Positions 44,741-53,806 of a stretch of 64,000 nucleotides of DNA are shown here, piece by piece. Positions within the stretch are counted from its first letter, which is position 1, and each line of letters begins with the position of its first letter. The notes beneath the pieces are model-generated. The model was given only the letters and a program-made list of their open reading frames with translations. It was not told the origin of the DNA and did no database searches. This DNA comes from Granulicella sp. (GTDB lineage Bacteria > Acidobacteriota > Terriglobia > Terriglobales > Acidobacteriaceae), in assembly GCA_025357875.1 (NCBI GenBank), contig JANYLK010000071.1, positions 1-64,000 on the forward strand, in the 5' to 3' direction. The translations under genes were made by a program, and so were the position numbers.

Positions 44741-45946
44741 TTATTGCTGCAACACCACCTGCTGCCCTTCGGTCAGTCCGCTCACGATCTCTGTCAGCGA
44801 GCCGTTGGAAAGTCCTGCCTTCACCTGCACCGTCCGCGTCCCATCCTTCTGCTTGCTATCTGGAACCTGGACTGACGCGTTCTTCTGCGCGTCGTAACTC
44901 ACGGCGTTCTCCGGAACCGTCAGCACACCTTTATGCTCGTCCAGTAGGATCTCGGCGTTGGCCGTCATATTGGCCTTTAGTTCGCCCCCAGGATTGTCGA
45001 TTGAGACTCGCACCTCGAACGTCGTAACGTTGTCTTTTTCCACCCCCAGCGGCGCGATTTTGGTCACCTTGCCGTTGAAACTCCGGTCGCGAAAGCTCTC
45101 CACTTTAATGCGCGCCGGCTGACCCATATACACGTGCGCAATATCCGCTTCGTCTACCTTGCCCTGTACATACACCTTGTTGATGTCCCCTTCGGTCATC
45201 ACCAGGGTGGCCGTCGAACCCAGCACCAAGATCGAACTTACCGCCGCGCCGACCTCAACGTCGCGAGACAGGATTACGCCATCCATCGGCGCCACAATTG
45301 TCGTGTAACTAAGCTGCTCCTCAGATTGCTTCAAGCTCGCCTGGCTCTGCAGTACCTGCGCCCGCGCCTGCTTCAACTTGGCGGTATCCACGCCGACTTG
45401 CGCGCGGGACGAGTCGCGTCGTGTGAGCGCGGCGAGATATTCCTTGTTGGTGTCGTCCAACGCCTGCTGACTGACCAGGCCCTCTTTTCTCATCGTGATA
45501 TTGCGATCAAGAGTGGCTTTATACATCGGCAGGTCGGGGGCTGCGGCATTGACCCTGTCCTGTTCAATATTCGCCTGAAACGTAGCCACGTTTGCTTCAG
45601 CGGACGCAAGTTGCGCTCGCTGGGCTTCCACTTGCGCCAATATTTCCTGCTCGTCAAGTTGCGCCAATTGCTGGCCCTTGGTCACGTGGGTATTGATGTC
45701 GACGAACAACTTTTCGACGATACCCGAAGCTTTGCTCTTAACCTCTACCTTGGTGATTGGCTGAATCTTTCCTGTAGCCACCACAGACCGCGCCACATCG
45801 CCGCGGGTAACCTTCGCCATTCGGTTGGCGTCGATCGATGAACCCTTTACCATCCGTGCCAGCCCGAATCCGGCCACCGTCAAAAAAAGGATCACCCCGA
45901 CGCTTAGCAAGATCCAGAATCGTTTTCTCTTTCGCGACCCAGCCAC
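44741..45946 (-). CDS. HlyD/MacA-like periplasmic adaptor
   Basis: 401-residue membrane-fusion protein. An N-terminal helix (FWILLSVGVILFLTVAGFGLA) is followed by a lipoyl/barrel-sandwich domain (GKIQPITKVEVKSKASGIVE), a long coiled-coil hairpin with alternating Gln and Ala (QVEAQRAQLASAEANVATFQ) and a beta-barrel domain with VYMGQPARIKVESFRDRSFN. The start GTG 45946 is preferred because GGGAGG lies 5 bases upstream, while TTG 45949 abuts it. It is divergent from two MacB-like permease genes, separated by 230 bases. Confidence 0.88.
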   Translation of the reverse strand: MAGSRKRKRFWILLSVGVILFLTVAGFGLARMVKGSSIDANRMAKVTRGDVARSVVATGKIQPITKVEVKSKASGIVEKLFVDINTHVTKGQQLAQLDEQEILAQVEAQRAQLASAEANVATFQANIEQDRVNAAAPDLPMYKATLDRNITMRKEGLVSQQALDDTNKEYLAALTRRDSSRAQVGVDTAKLKQARAQVLQSQASLKQSEEQLSYTTIVAPMDGVILSRDVEVGAAVSSILVLGSTATLVMTEGDINKVYVQGKVDEADIAHVYMGQPARIKVESFRDRSFNGKVTKIAPLGVEKDNVTTFEVRVSIDNPGGELKANMTANAEILLDEHKGVLTVPENAVSYDAQKNASVQVPDSKQKDGTRTVQVKAGLSNGSLTEIVSGLTEGQQVVLQQ

Positions 45947-46178
45947 CAAAACCTCCCTTTACGCCAAGAAAGCCGCAGCCATTCCTCGCGCAATCCATCG
46001 ATGCAATAAGAAATATCAACTCTCGCCCGCAAGCGATGTCTTCGCCTACTTCTGTTATGTACGCACTCCGCCCCCGCCCGGTTCCACGCGTGTACGTGGT
46101 TATCCTCGAAGTGGAACCGCAGCCCATCCAGCCGCGTATCATTCACCTGGGCGCCCTCCCCTCGTTCTCAAAACCGCT

Positions 46179-47432
46179 ATGCAGAGCTTCTCCGACATCC
46201 TCGTCCAGGTCTTCCGCGCCATCGCAGCCAACAAGCTGCGCAGCGTCCTCACCATGTTCGGAATCGCCTGGGGAGTAGGCTCGTTGCTGGTCCTCGTGGG
46301 CCTGGGAGAAGGGTTTCGCTCCGGGCAACATAAGCAGTTGTCCACGTTGGGCAATGACATCATCATGATGTTTAACGGAACGATCCCCGCGGTGGCCAAC
46401 CAGCACACCGGAATGCGTCCCTACCAATTAACCTCAGGCGACGAAGCAGCGTTGAGTCACCTGCCCGAAATCCGCGCCGTCACCGTCGAGTTGGGCAGGT
46501 CCGATCTCTACGAAGTAAGCCAGTGGAGCAACACGTCCAGCCGTGTCATCGGAGTCCAACCCAACTACTCCACTGTAAAGTTTCTTCCCATCGTCCAGGG
46601 CCGCTTCCTCAATGAGGATGATGAATCCGAGCGCCGCCGCGTTGCCGTGCTTGGTTTGAAAGCCGCAAAACTCATGTTCCCGGGACGTCCCATTCTTGGA
46701 GAGACTGTAACCATCAACGGCACCAGCTTCACCGTCATCGGCGTGGCCGGGAAGATTAGTCGTGGGGACAACGACGGCAACGACCAAAGGCTCTACATCC
46801 CCATCACCACAATGCAGGAACTGTTTGCGTTGAAGGGAGACAACGTCGCCCACGACGCCCTGACGTCGATCCAGTACCAACCAACCCTGAGAGGCGAGTC
46901 TGTGGCCGCAGTTGCCGCCGCCGATCGAGTTATCGCGGAGCGCCATGGCTTCGACCCGTCGCTCACAGACGCCTTCAACCAGTTCAATACCATCGAGGAA
47001 GAGAGGATGGTGGGCGCAATCTTCAACGCGATGGACATCTTTCTCGGCGGAGTGGGAATCGTGACCTTGGGACTGGGCGCCGTAGGCATCGTCAACATCA
47101 TGCTCGTCTCTGTCACCGAACGCACCCGGGAGATTGGCGTGCTCAAAGCTATCGGAGCTACTAAACGTAGTATCATCGCCCAGTTTTTCTGGGAAGGTTT
47201 GCTGCTGACCGGCATCAGCGGGCTTATTGGAATTGGCGGCTCCGCGGGCTTGATGTGGCTTCTTCAGCAGGTTCTCACCGACAAGATGCCGGGCTTCGAT
47301 CCGCCGCGATTAGTCCCCTGGTCGGCAGCGCTCGCCATGGGATCCCTGGTGCTGTGCGGCGTGGCCGCAGGCCTCTATCCCGCCAACAAAGCCGCGCAAA
47401 TGGATCCCATCGAGGCACTTCGGCGAGAGTGA
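46179..47432 (+). CDS. MacB/FtsX-type ABC permease, first of a pair
   Basis: 417 residues. An N-terminal helix has KLRSVLTMFGIAWGVGSLLV, followed by a periplasmic MacB-like core with RPILGETVTINGTSFTVIGV and IYIPITTMQELF-like text, then three helices with GIVNIMLVSVTERTREIGVLK. ATG 46179 matches the family start. An upstream open frame (from 45825) overlaps the divergent adaptor and is not used. The protein lacks the ATPase domain that MacB normally carries at its N-terminus. It precedes a paralogue after 68 bases. Confidence 0.88.
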   Translation: MQSFSDILVQVFRAIAANKLRSVLTMFGIAWGVGSLLVLVGLGEGFRSGQHKQLSTLGNDIIMMFNGTIPAVANQHTGMRPYQLTSGDEAALSHLPEIRAVTVELGRSDLYEVSQWSNTSSRVIGVQPNYSTVKFLPIVQGRFLNEDDESERRRVAVLGLKAAKLMFPGRPILGETVTINGTSFTVIGVAGKISRGDNDGNDQRLYIPITTMQELFALKGDNVAHDALTSIQYQPTLRGESVAAVAAADRVIAERHGFDPSLTDAFNQFNTIEEERMVGAIFNAMDIFLGGVGIVTLGLGAVGIVNIMLVSVTERTREIGVLKAIGATKRSIIAQFFWEGLLLTGISGLIGIGGSAGLMWLLQQVLTDKMPGFDPPRLVPWSAALAMGSLVLCGVAAGLYPANKAAQMDPIEALRRE

Positions 47433-47500
47433 GATTCTGGACCCCGGGTCTTTGGACCTCGAACGTCAAACGTCGAAAATGGCACTAAGAGGCACCTCAT

Positions 47501-48739
47501 ATGTTCAAAGATATTCTCGGGCAATCCTGGGAGGCGATGCTGTTCAACCGCCGCCGCACCATGATCACCATGGTCGGAATGGCCTGGGGAGTTGCAACCG
47601 TGGTGCTGCTGCTTGCCTACGGCGCAGGCTTCAGCCACGCCATCGAGGCAATCTTTGAACAATTCGGCACTCACACCATCGGCGTTTTTCCCGGCCGCAC
47701 CAGTCAGCAGGCAGGTGGCGATAAAGCGGGCGTCAAGGTTCGCTTCACACTTGACGACATCGATCGCGCCATCGCCGGCGTTCCAGGAGTCGGCCAGATC
47801 TCCCCCGCCGCCTACAAAGATGTGCCCGTGCAGAATGATCTCCACACCTACACCTGGAGCGTGGTTGGCGTGCGGCCGCCCTACCAGGACATTATGAAGC
47901 TGGGCACCGATCAGGGACGATTCTTCAATGGCTCAGAAGACCAACAGCGCGCCCACGTCTGCGTCATCGGATCAGAGGCGAAGACCAAGCTCTTCTCCGG
48001 AGGATGGGCGCTTGGCGAACCAATTCGCCTCAATGGGGAGATGTTCACTATCATCGGTGTGCTCAGCCCCAAAATGCAGGAAGGCGACAATGATATTAAT
48101 CGCCAGATTTATATTCCATTCAACACCATGGGTGACATCAAAGACACGCAATACATCGACGGCATGTGGTTCAGTTACACCGGCGATAATGAACTTGCCG
48201 AGAAGGGCTTGCGCAGTACCCTGGCCGCCGCGCACCACTTCCGGCCATCCGACCACAACGCCATCTACGTTGCCAACCTGATGACGGAGCTGCGCCAGTT
48301 TAAAATTCTTGCGATAGCTCTTCAGGTCCTGCTCTCTCTGGTCGGAGCGCTGACCCTCGGCATCGCCGGCATCGGCCTCATGAACATCATGCTGGTCGCC
48401 GTCCAGCAACGCACTCGCGAGATCGGCATCGAAAAAGCCCTTGGGGCACGCAGAAAACACATCCTGCTGCAATTCCTCGCCGAGGCCATGGCTATCACCG
48501 GCGTTGGCGGAGCCTCCGGAATAGCGCTCGCGTATCTCATCTCCAACTTGGTTGGGAGGATCACGTTTTACAGCGCGCTGGCCAAACACGCTGAGGCCGC
48601 CGACATCCGTCTTCTGATCTCGCCCACATCAGTTGTCGTCGCCAGCGTTATTCTCGCCCTCACGGGGCTGGTCAGCGGCATGATTCCCGCCATCCGCGCT
48701 GCCAACCTCGACCCTATCGAGGCCCTCCGCTGCGAGTAG
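47501..48739 (+). CDS. MacB/FtsX-type ABC permease, second of a pair
   Basis: 412 residues with the same plan as the preceding permease: RRRTMITMVGMAWGVATVVLL at the first helix, a periplasmic MacB core with GEPIRLNGEMFTIIGVLSPK, and GLMNIMLVAVQQRTREIGIEK in the C-terminal helices. Again there is no fused or adjacent ATPase. Together with the divergent HlyD-type adaptor it would make an efflux or lipoprotein-release-like complex if an ATPase is supplied from elsewhere. Confidence 0.88.
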   Translation: MFKDILGQSWEAMLFNRRRTMITMVGMAWGVATVVLLLAYGAGFSHAIEAIFEQFGTHTIGVFPGRTSQQAGGDKAGVKVRFTLDDIDRAIAGVPGVGQISPAAYKDVPVQNDLHTYTWSVVGVRPPYQDIMKLGTDQGRFFNGSEDQQRAHVCVIGSEAKTKLFSGGWALGEPIRLNGEMFTIIGVLSPKMQEGDNDINRQIYIPFNTMGDIKDTQYIDGMWFSYTGDNELAEKGLRSTLAAAHHFRPSDHNAIYVANLMTELRQFKILAIALQVLLSLVGALTLGIAGIGLMNIMLVAVQQRTREIGIEKALGARRKHILLQFLAEAMAITGVGGASGIALAYLISNLVGRITFYSALAKHAEAADIRLLISPTSVVVASVILALTGLVSGMIPAIRAANLDPIEALRCE

Positions 48740-48786
48740 GTCCAGTCCGAAGCCAGGCCGGTGAGCGTGGGTCTATCATCCTCTGG

Positions 48787-49266
48787 ATGGTGCCAGCGAA
48801 TAAGTTTGAGCGGTTGATGATCGACGCGCAGGAGTGGGGTCTCGGTCGCCTGGATTTTTTGCGAACGAGGCGTGGACGCGCTTCAACGACTGCTCCGCAT
48901 CTGGAAACAGGTCTGCGCGGAGAACGGGCAGCGCTCTTCGAACTGCGGCGGCGCGGTGTCATCGTGGTGGCGCGACGCTGGACCAGTACGAAGATGCGCG
49001 GCGATGTCGACCTAATCGGCTGGGCCGACGACCGGCTGTGCTTCATCGAAGTGAAGACGCGAACGGCACGCGACATGAAGCCCGCTGAATCTGCCGTCGA
49101 TGAGGACAAGCGCGATATGGTGCGCAGGCTGGCGGCAATGTACCTGCAAAGCTTTCCCGAACGGGAACGCCGCTCGATCCCGGTGCGGTTCGACGTCGCT
49201 TCGGTTTACGTTATCGACGGCTCCACGGACATCGAGTTCTTCGAGGGAGCGTTCGGGTGGCGATAA
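48787..49266 (+). CDS. yraN: YraN-family protein (UPF0102), predicted nuclease fold
   Basis: 159 residues. The family core has GLRGERAALFELRRRGVIVV, then DVDLIGWADDRLCFIEVKTR with the D-(x)n-E-x-K pattern of the PD-(D/E)XK nuclease fold. The N-terminal 40 residues are longer than usual. The cellular role of YraN proteins is not settled. Confidence 0.85.
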   Translation: MVPANKFERLMIDAQEWGLGRLDFLRTRRGRASTTAPHLETGLRGERAALFELRRRGVIVVARRWTSTKMRGDVDLIGWADDRLCFIEVKTRTARDMKPAESAVDEDKRDMVRRLAAMYLQSFPERERRSIPVRFDVASVYVIDGSTDIEFFEGAFGWR

Positions 49267-49341
49267 AGCGTCAGAATTCGGGCACTTCGCGGTTGGCTTC
49301 GGTGTCTAATAGGTAAGGGTTCGGGACGGAGGTCCAAGGCA

Positions 49342-49821
49342 ATGACGTTGCTCAATGCACCGGAGTTCGATGAGCAAAAGGAAAACCGCAAGCGCAATAT
49401 CCTGGTCGGGTCGGGCATTACGGCGGCTCTCCTTGTGGTGATTGCGGTCGCTGGATTTCTGATGGGACACGGGTGGTTTTTTATGAACCTGCCGGTGGAG
49501 CATAAGGTTAGCGGCTTCCTGTCGGCGCTGCAGGCTAAGGACTATTCCAAAGCGTACGGGATCTTCTACAACGATGCGGACTGGCAACAGCACCCGCAGA
49601 AATATAAGGACTACCCGTTGCAACGCTTTACAGAGGACTTCACGACGGAGAGCAATTGGAAAGCTCCCGTGAGCTCTTTTCACGTCGGATGCTCGAAGCG
49701 CGACAACTCGGGAACGGCGGTCGCAGCAACTGTGAACGGTAGCACCAACCTGACTCTTAAATATCAGCGGGCGGACGGGACGCTATCGTTTTTCCCATTT
49801 GATCTGTCCTGCGGGCTTTGA
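49342..49821 (+). CDS. Single-pass membrane protein with a small extracytoplasmic domain, function unknown
   Basis: 159 residues. One helix (ILVGSGITAALLVVIAVAGF, about residues 20-42) is followed by a compact domain with SGFLSALQAKDYSKAYGIFY that recalls NTF2-like or periplasmic lipoprotein folds. GGAGG lies about 11 bases upstream of ATG 49342. Its stop lies 9 bases from the convergent araB stop. Confidence 0.6.
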   Translation: MTLLNAPEFDEQKENRKRNILVGSGITAALLVVIAVAGFLMGHGWFFMNLPVEHKVSGFLSALQAKDYSKAYGIFYNDADWQQHPQKYKDYPLQRFTEDFTTESNWKAPVSSFHVGCSKRDNSGTAVAATVNGSTNLTLKYQRADGTLSFFPFDLSCGL

Positions 49822-49830
49822 TTCCCGTCG

Positions 49831-51429
49831 TTATCCGGATGCGGCGGTAGCGTCGCGGCGTATAGCTTGCAACTCTGGCAGAATGTGGCCCAGCGATGTG
49901 GGTTGGGCGTTGGGCGTTCCCAACGCGAAGTAAGCATCGCGGAATAGCTTGAAGAGGCGGTCGTAGCGCGCAGCCTCGGCCGGCTCTGGCGTGTACGTCT
50001 TGAACGGGGGGCACAGCGCGTTCTGCGCCTCTTCAATGGACGTAAAATCGCCGGCGGCCAGAAACGCGACGATAACCGAGCCGAGTGACGTTACATCGCC
50101 TTCAGGCACCAGCACAGGCTTGCGCAGTACGTTGGCGTAGATCTGATTCAGCTTCGGATTGCGCTTCGGAATTCCTCCGCCGTTGATGACGCGGCGGATC
50201 GGCGCGTCGTTCTCCTCCATGCGGTCGAAGATGATGCGTGTGTGCAGCGCGGAGCCTTCGACCGCGGCGTGCAACTCATCCGCAGCGGTGTGGTGCAGAT
50301 TCCACCCGAACGTGACACCTCCGAGCGCCGGATTAACCAACACGGTGCGATCGCCGTTGTCCCAGGTGAGACGCAGCAGGCCGGTTTGGCCGGCCTTAAG
50401 GTGTTCGCCTGCTTCCGACAGCGCTGCGACAGTGGTTCCGGCGCGCGCCGCGATGGCGGCGAAGACGTCGCCGACAGCGGACATGCCCGCTTCGATGCCA
50501 ACCTGCTTCGGATCGACCGAGCCTGGAACGACGCCGCAGACTCCGGGCACCAGGGTCTGCTTGTCGCTGAGCCCGATGATGCAGGTCGAGGTGCCGATGA
50601 CGTTCACGACATCACCGAGGCGGATGTTGGCTCCAATCGCGTCCCAATGAGCATCGAACGCGCCGGTCGGGATCGGAATGCCGGCGGTGAGGCCGAGCGC
50701 ATCCGCCCACTTTGCGGACAGATGACCCGCGATTACATCCGACGTGTTGTAGTGGCCGGTGATCTTGTCGCGCACGCCGGCGAGCAGCGGATCGACAGCA
50801 GTGAGAAATTCCTCCGGCGGCAGGCCTCCCCAGCGCGGATTCCACATCCACTTGTGTCCCATGGCGCAGATGCTGCGCGGAATTTCTGCCGGATCGGTGA
50901 CACCGCAAAGTGTTGCCGCAACCATGTCGCAGTGTTCGAGCGCGGTAACGAACTTCGGGCGCAGCTCTGGGTTGTGGCGAAGCCAATGCAGCAGCTTCGA
51001 CCAGCCCCATTCGGACGAGTAGACACCGCCGCACCAGTCGATTCCCTCAAAGCCCGTGCCACCGTGGAAGGCATGCGCAGCTTTGGTAATCTCGGCTGCT
51101 TCGCCTGCGGCGCGGTGGTCGCACCACAGGTAGTATTCGCCAAGTGGGACGAGGCCCTCGCCGACAACGATGACGCTGGAGCCGGTGGTATCGAGCGCAA
51201 TCGACTTGATCACTTTGCCGTCGATCCGGCTGACGCGAACTGCCTCGTGCATGGCACGGACGAGCGCATCCATCTGGTCATCGTGACTCTGCGTTTTTTG
51301 GTGCGGATCCGAAGCGGAACTGTGCAGCGGATACTCTGCGACGGCCGATCCGAGTTTGCCGCGTTCCTTGTCGAAGATGGAGATGCGCACGCTCAGCGTG
51401 CCGAAGTCGACTCCTGCTACTACGCCCAC
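49831..51429 (-). CDS. araB: Ribulokinase
   Basis: 532-residue FGGY-family kinase that phosphorylates L-ribulose. The N-terminal phosphate-binding motif is VAGVDFGTLSVRISIFD. Later motifs include DTTGSS, YYLWCDHRA, GIPIPTGAFDAHWDAIGANI and the C-terminal VINGGGIPKRNPKLNQI. GTG 51429 is chosen because AAAGGAG lies 7 bases upstream. An upstream GTG at 51450 also exists. It is divergent from the arabinose isomerase, with about 110 bases between starts. The ribulose-phosphate epimerase gene is not in the window. Confidence 0.92.
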   Translation of the reverse strand: MGVVAGVDFGTLSVRISIFDKERGKLGSAVAEYPLHSSASDPHQKTQSHDDQMDALVRAMHEAVRVSRIDGKVIKSIALDTTGSSVIVVGEGLVPLGEYYLWCDHRAAGEAAEITKAAHAFHGGTGFEGIDWCGGVYSSEWGWSKLLHWLRHNPELRPKFVTALEHCDMVAATLCGVTDPAEIPRSICAMGHKWMWNPRWGGLPPEEFLTAVDPLLAGVRDKITGHYNTSDVIAGHLSAKWADALGLTAGIPIPTGAFDAHWDAIGANIRLGDVVNVIGTSTCIIGLSDKQTLVPGVCGVVPGSVDPKQVGIEAGMSAVGDVFAAIAARAGTTVAALSEAGEHLKAGQTGLLRLTWDNGDRTVLVNPALGGVTFGWNLHHTAADELHAAVEGSALHTRIIFDRMEENDAPIRRVINGGGIPKRNPKLNQIYANVLRKPVLVPEGDVTSLGSVIVAFLAAGDFTSIEEAQNALCPPFKTYTPEPAEAARYDRLFKLFRDAYFALGTPNAQPTSLGHILPELQAIRRDATAASG

Positions 51430-51541
51430 GGTTCTGCTCCTTTGCCGCACATTTGCTGCTTCCGAATTCTAGCTGACCTCTGCCTGTTGCGCGCAGAGTA
51501 AGATGTTGGCGCGGGGCGTTGAGCCGCTAATTGAGGATAGA

Positions 51542-52987
51542 ATGGCCGAGGGTGGAACGCTTCGCGTTGGGTTGTTCGGGATCGGGCTGGCTGCTTACTG
51601 GAGCCAGTTTGCAGGCCTCGAAGAGCGATTACAGGGCTACTTGGAACGAGTAGCGGACAAACTCGCGGCACCGGGTCGCGAGATCGTCAACTTCGGACTG
51701 GTCGATTCAGCGGAAAAGGCATTTGCGGTTGGGCACGAGGCGCGGCGGCAGGATGTCGATCTGCTAGTGCTTTACGTGACGACGTACGCGCTCTCGTCGA
51801 CTGTGCTGCCAGTGGTGCGACGCGCGAAGGTTCCAGTGCTTGTGTTGAATCTACAGCCTGAGGCGGCAATCGATTATGCGCGCTTCAACGCGCTGCCTGA
51901 TCGCACGGCGATGACTGGCGACTGGCTTGCGTTCTGCTCGGCGTGTCCGGTGCCGGAGATCGCGAATGTATTTGCACGCTCGGGCGTGCCATTTCATCAG
52001 GTGACGGGCGTGCTCGACGGCGATCCTGAATGCTGGCGCGAGATCGGGGACTGGATTGAGGCGGCGCAGGTAGTCGAGACGCTGAGCCACATGCGGCTCG
52101 GCCTGATGGGGCATTATTACGGCGGCATGCTCGACATCGCGACCGATCTGACTGCGGTATCGAGCGTGTTCGGCACGCACATCGAGATGCTGGAGATCGA
52201 CGAGCTTGGCGCGCTGCGCGCCGAGGTGACGGACGTTGCGGTCGCTGCGAAGCTTGCCGAGTTCCAGAGCGAGTTCGACGTGCAGGCAGATTGCTCCGCT
52301 GACGAGCTTGCGCGGGCTGCGAGGACGGCGACGGCGCTGGATGAGTTGGTCGCGCGACACTCGCTGGGCGCGCTGGCTTACTTCTACAGCGGAACGGGCT
52401 GCGCGATGAACGAAGACACGATCACGTCGATCATTGTTGGGACTTCGATGCTGACGCGACGCGGCGTTCCCGTCGCCGGCGAGTACGAGGTGAAGAACGC
52501 GCTTGCGATGAAGATTCTGGACTCGCTCGGTGCCGGCGGCTCGTTTACCGAGTATTACGCAGTCGATTTCAAGGATGATGTTGTGCTGATGGGCCACGAT
52601 GGTCCGGGCCACTCCGGCATCGCCGAGGGCAAAACCAAGGTGAAGCCGCTCGCCGTGTTTCACGGTAAGGTTGGCCGTGGGCTTTCGGTCGAGATGAGCG
52701 TGAAGAATGGTCCGGTGACGCTGCTCTCGGTCGTGGAATCGAAATCGGCGAACGGCCGAGGCGGATTTAAACTACTGGTTGCCGAAGGAGCGTCCGAGGC
52801 GGGGCCGATTCTCGAGATCGGGAACACCAACAGCCGCTACCGCTTCCCGATCGGCGCCCGCGGATTTGTTCAGCGGTGGAACGATCAAGCTCCCGCGCAC
52901 CATTGCGCGGTCGGGCTTGGACACGTGGGCGACAAGTTGGACAAACTGGGCAAGTTGCTCGGCATCGATGTGGTACGGGTGTGCTGA
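51542..52987 (+). CDS. L-arabinose/L-fucose isomerase family protein
   Basis: 481 residues. The start LRVGLFGIGLAAYW and the segment LLVLYVTTYALSSTVLPVVR match the arabinose isomerase group found in Bacteroidota and Actinobacteria, distinct from the E. coli AraA. The active-site region has EYEVKNALAMKILDSLGAGG and MGHDGPGH. The pairing with ribulokinase supports L-arabinose to L-ribulose conversion. ATG 51542 has GAGG 5 bases upstream, and ATG 51503 would add 13 residues without a spaced site. Confidence 0.88.
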   Translation: MAEGGTLRVGLFGIGLAAYWSQFAGLEERLQGYLERVADKLAAPGREIVNFGLVDSAEKAFAVGHEARRQDVDLLVLYVTTYALSSTVLPVVRRAKVPVLVLNLQPEAAIDYARFNALPDRTAMTGDWLAFCSACPVPEIANVFARSGVPFHQVTGVLDGDPECWREIGDWIEAAQVVETLSHMRLGLMGHYYGGMLDIATDLTAVSSVFGTHIEMLEIDELGALRAEVTDVAVAAKLAEFQSEFDVQADCSADELARAARTATALDELVARHSLGALAYFYSGTGCAMNEDTITSIIVGTSMLTRRGVPVAGEYEVKNALAMKILDSLGAGGSFTEYYAVDFKDDVVLMGHDGPGHSGIAEGKTKVKPLAVFHGKVGRGLSVEMSVKNGPVTLLSVVESKSANGRGGFKLLVAEGASEAGPILEIGNTNSRYRFPIGARGFVQRWNDQAPAHHCAVGLGHVGDKLDKLGKLLGIDVVRVC

Positions 52988-53530
52988 CGGGCGTTGCCTC
53001 CCAGTATGCTAGCGCATAATTCCAGATCGACCTCAATAGTTGATCCGGCCCGCCCTTGGTAGAACCAACAGGATTTAAGAGACACACCCTAGTCGAATTC
53101 TTTTTCACCAAAACGGTCCAGATTCCATGTCCAGCATTCACAACCGCGAGATTTGCGCTAATTCGCTCGTCCTCATACGTTTGGGCCAAATATATCTGCA
53201 AGTTGGTGTACCAAGAGACTTAACCGTATATACCCTGGGGGGAGGCGGTCGTAGTGCGACGACCGTCAGAAACCAGTGGCGATGGGTTTTGTACAGGCCA
53301 CGGCACAGCGCGCAAGCTTGACGCCGATCAACCGGGCATTGACCATGATTTCGTTGTGTCGAGATTGGGTGGGGGTGGGGTTTCGAGCGGTGTCAGTGCT
53401 ATGGGCGAAATGCGGAATTCTTCGCGGTGCTGAGAATGACAAGAGCACTTATAGTTCGACCGACGGGGTTGATCAATAAGGTTATTGACTTTAGCTTTTT
53501 CGTTCCGTAGATTCGTGTTCGAGGAACGGT
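52988..53530. other. Intergenic region upstream of the surface-protein cluster
   Basis: About 540 bases with no supported gene. The stem CGGTCGT (53246-53252) with ACGACCG (53259-53265) is the clearest structure. The end of the arabinose operon and the promoter of the PExPT-CTERM gene lie here. Confidence 0.4.
53246..53265. promoter_or_regulatory. Short hairpin, possible operator
   Basis: A 7-base-pair stem with a 6-base loop (agtgcg), about 265 bases upstream of the PExPT-CTERM gene. No T-run follows. Confidence 0.3.
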
Positions 53531-53725
53531 ATGAACAAAGCATCGCAGATTATTTTGTGGTCCGCGGCAGTTCTGCTGGTGGCTGTACCGCTTCATGCGC
53601 AGACTGGCTGCACCGATTCTCCTGAGAATCCTACGGTTGTGCTCGCACTTGTGGGTTCGGCGGGCGCTCTATTTTCTACATTTCGCTCGCGGCTAAAAGC
53701 TCGCCGGAAAATCTCCGGCCGCTAG
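53531..53725 (+). CDS. PExPT-CTERM-type small surface protein
   Basis: 64 residues. A signal peptide ends near PLHAQ, and the mature part is almost only the sorting signal SPENPTVVLALVGSAGALFS plus basic RSRLKARRK. This matches the PExPT-CTERM variant of exosortase targeting, known mainly from Acidobacteriota. With so little mature sequence it may be a linker or a carrier for the anchor. GAGG lies about 9 bases upstream. The first NHL lipoprotein gene begins 81 bases downstream. Confidence 0.75.
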   Translation: MNKASQIILWSAAVLLVAVPLHAQTGCTDSPENPTVVLALVGSAGALFSTFRSRLKARRKISGR

Positions 53726-53806
53726 CTTCCACGCACGGGTGCTATCGTGGCAAATCGAGGTTCGGAGCCGGGTCCCCAGCACGGCCGCTGCACCAACCTG
53801 ACCCCC

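Noticed and set aside
45825-46178. Upstream extension of the first MacB-like permease
   Set aside because: It overlaps the divergent adaptor gene, has no homology to MacB, and a better start fitting the family lies at 46179.
53127-53321. 64-codon plus-strand frame
   Set aside because: No family, no convincing ribosome binding site, and it spans a hairpin in an intergenic region.
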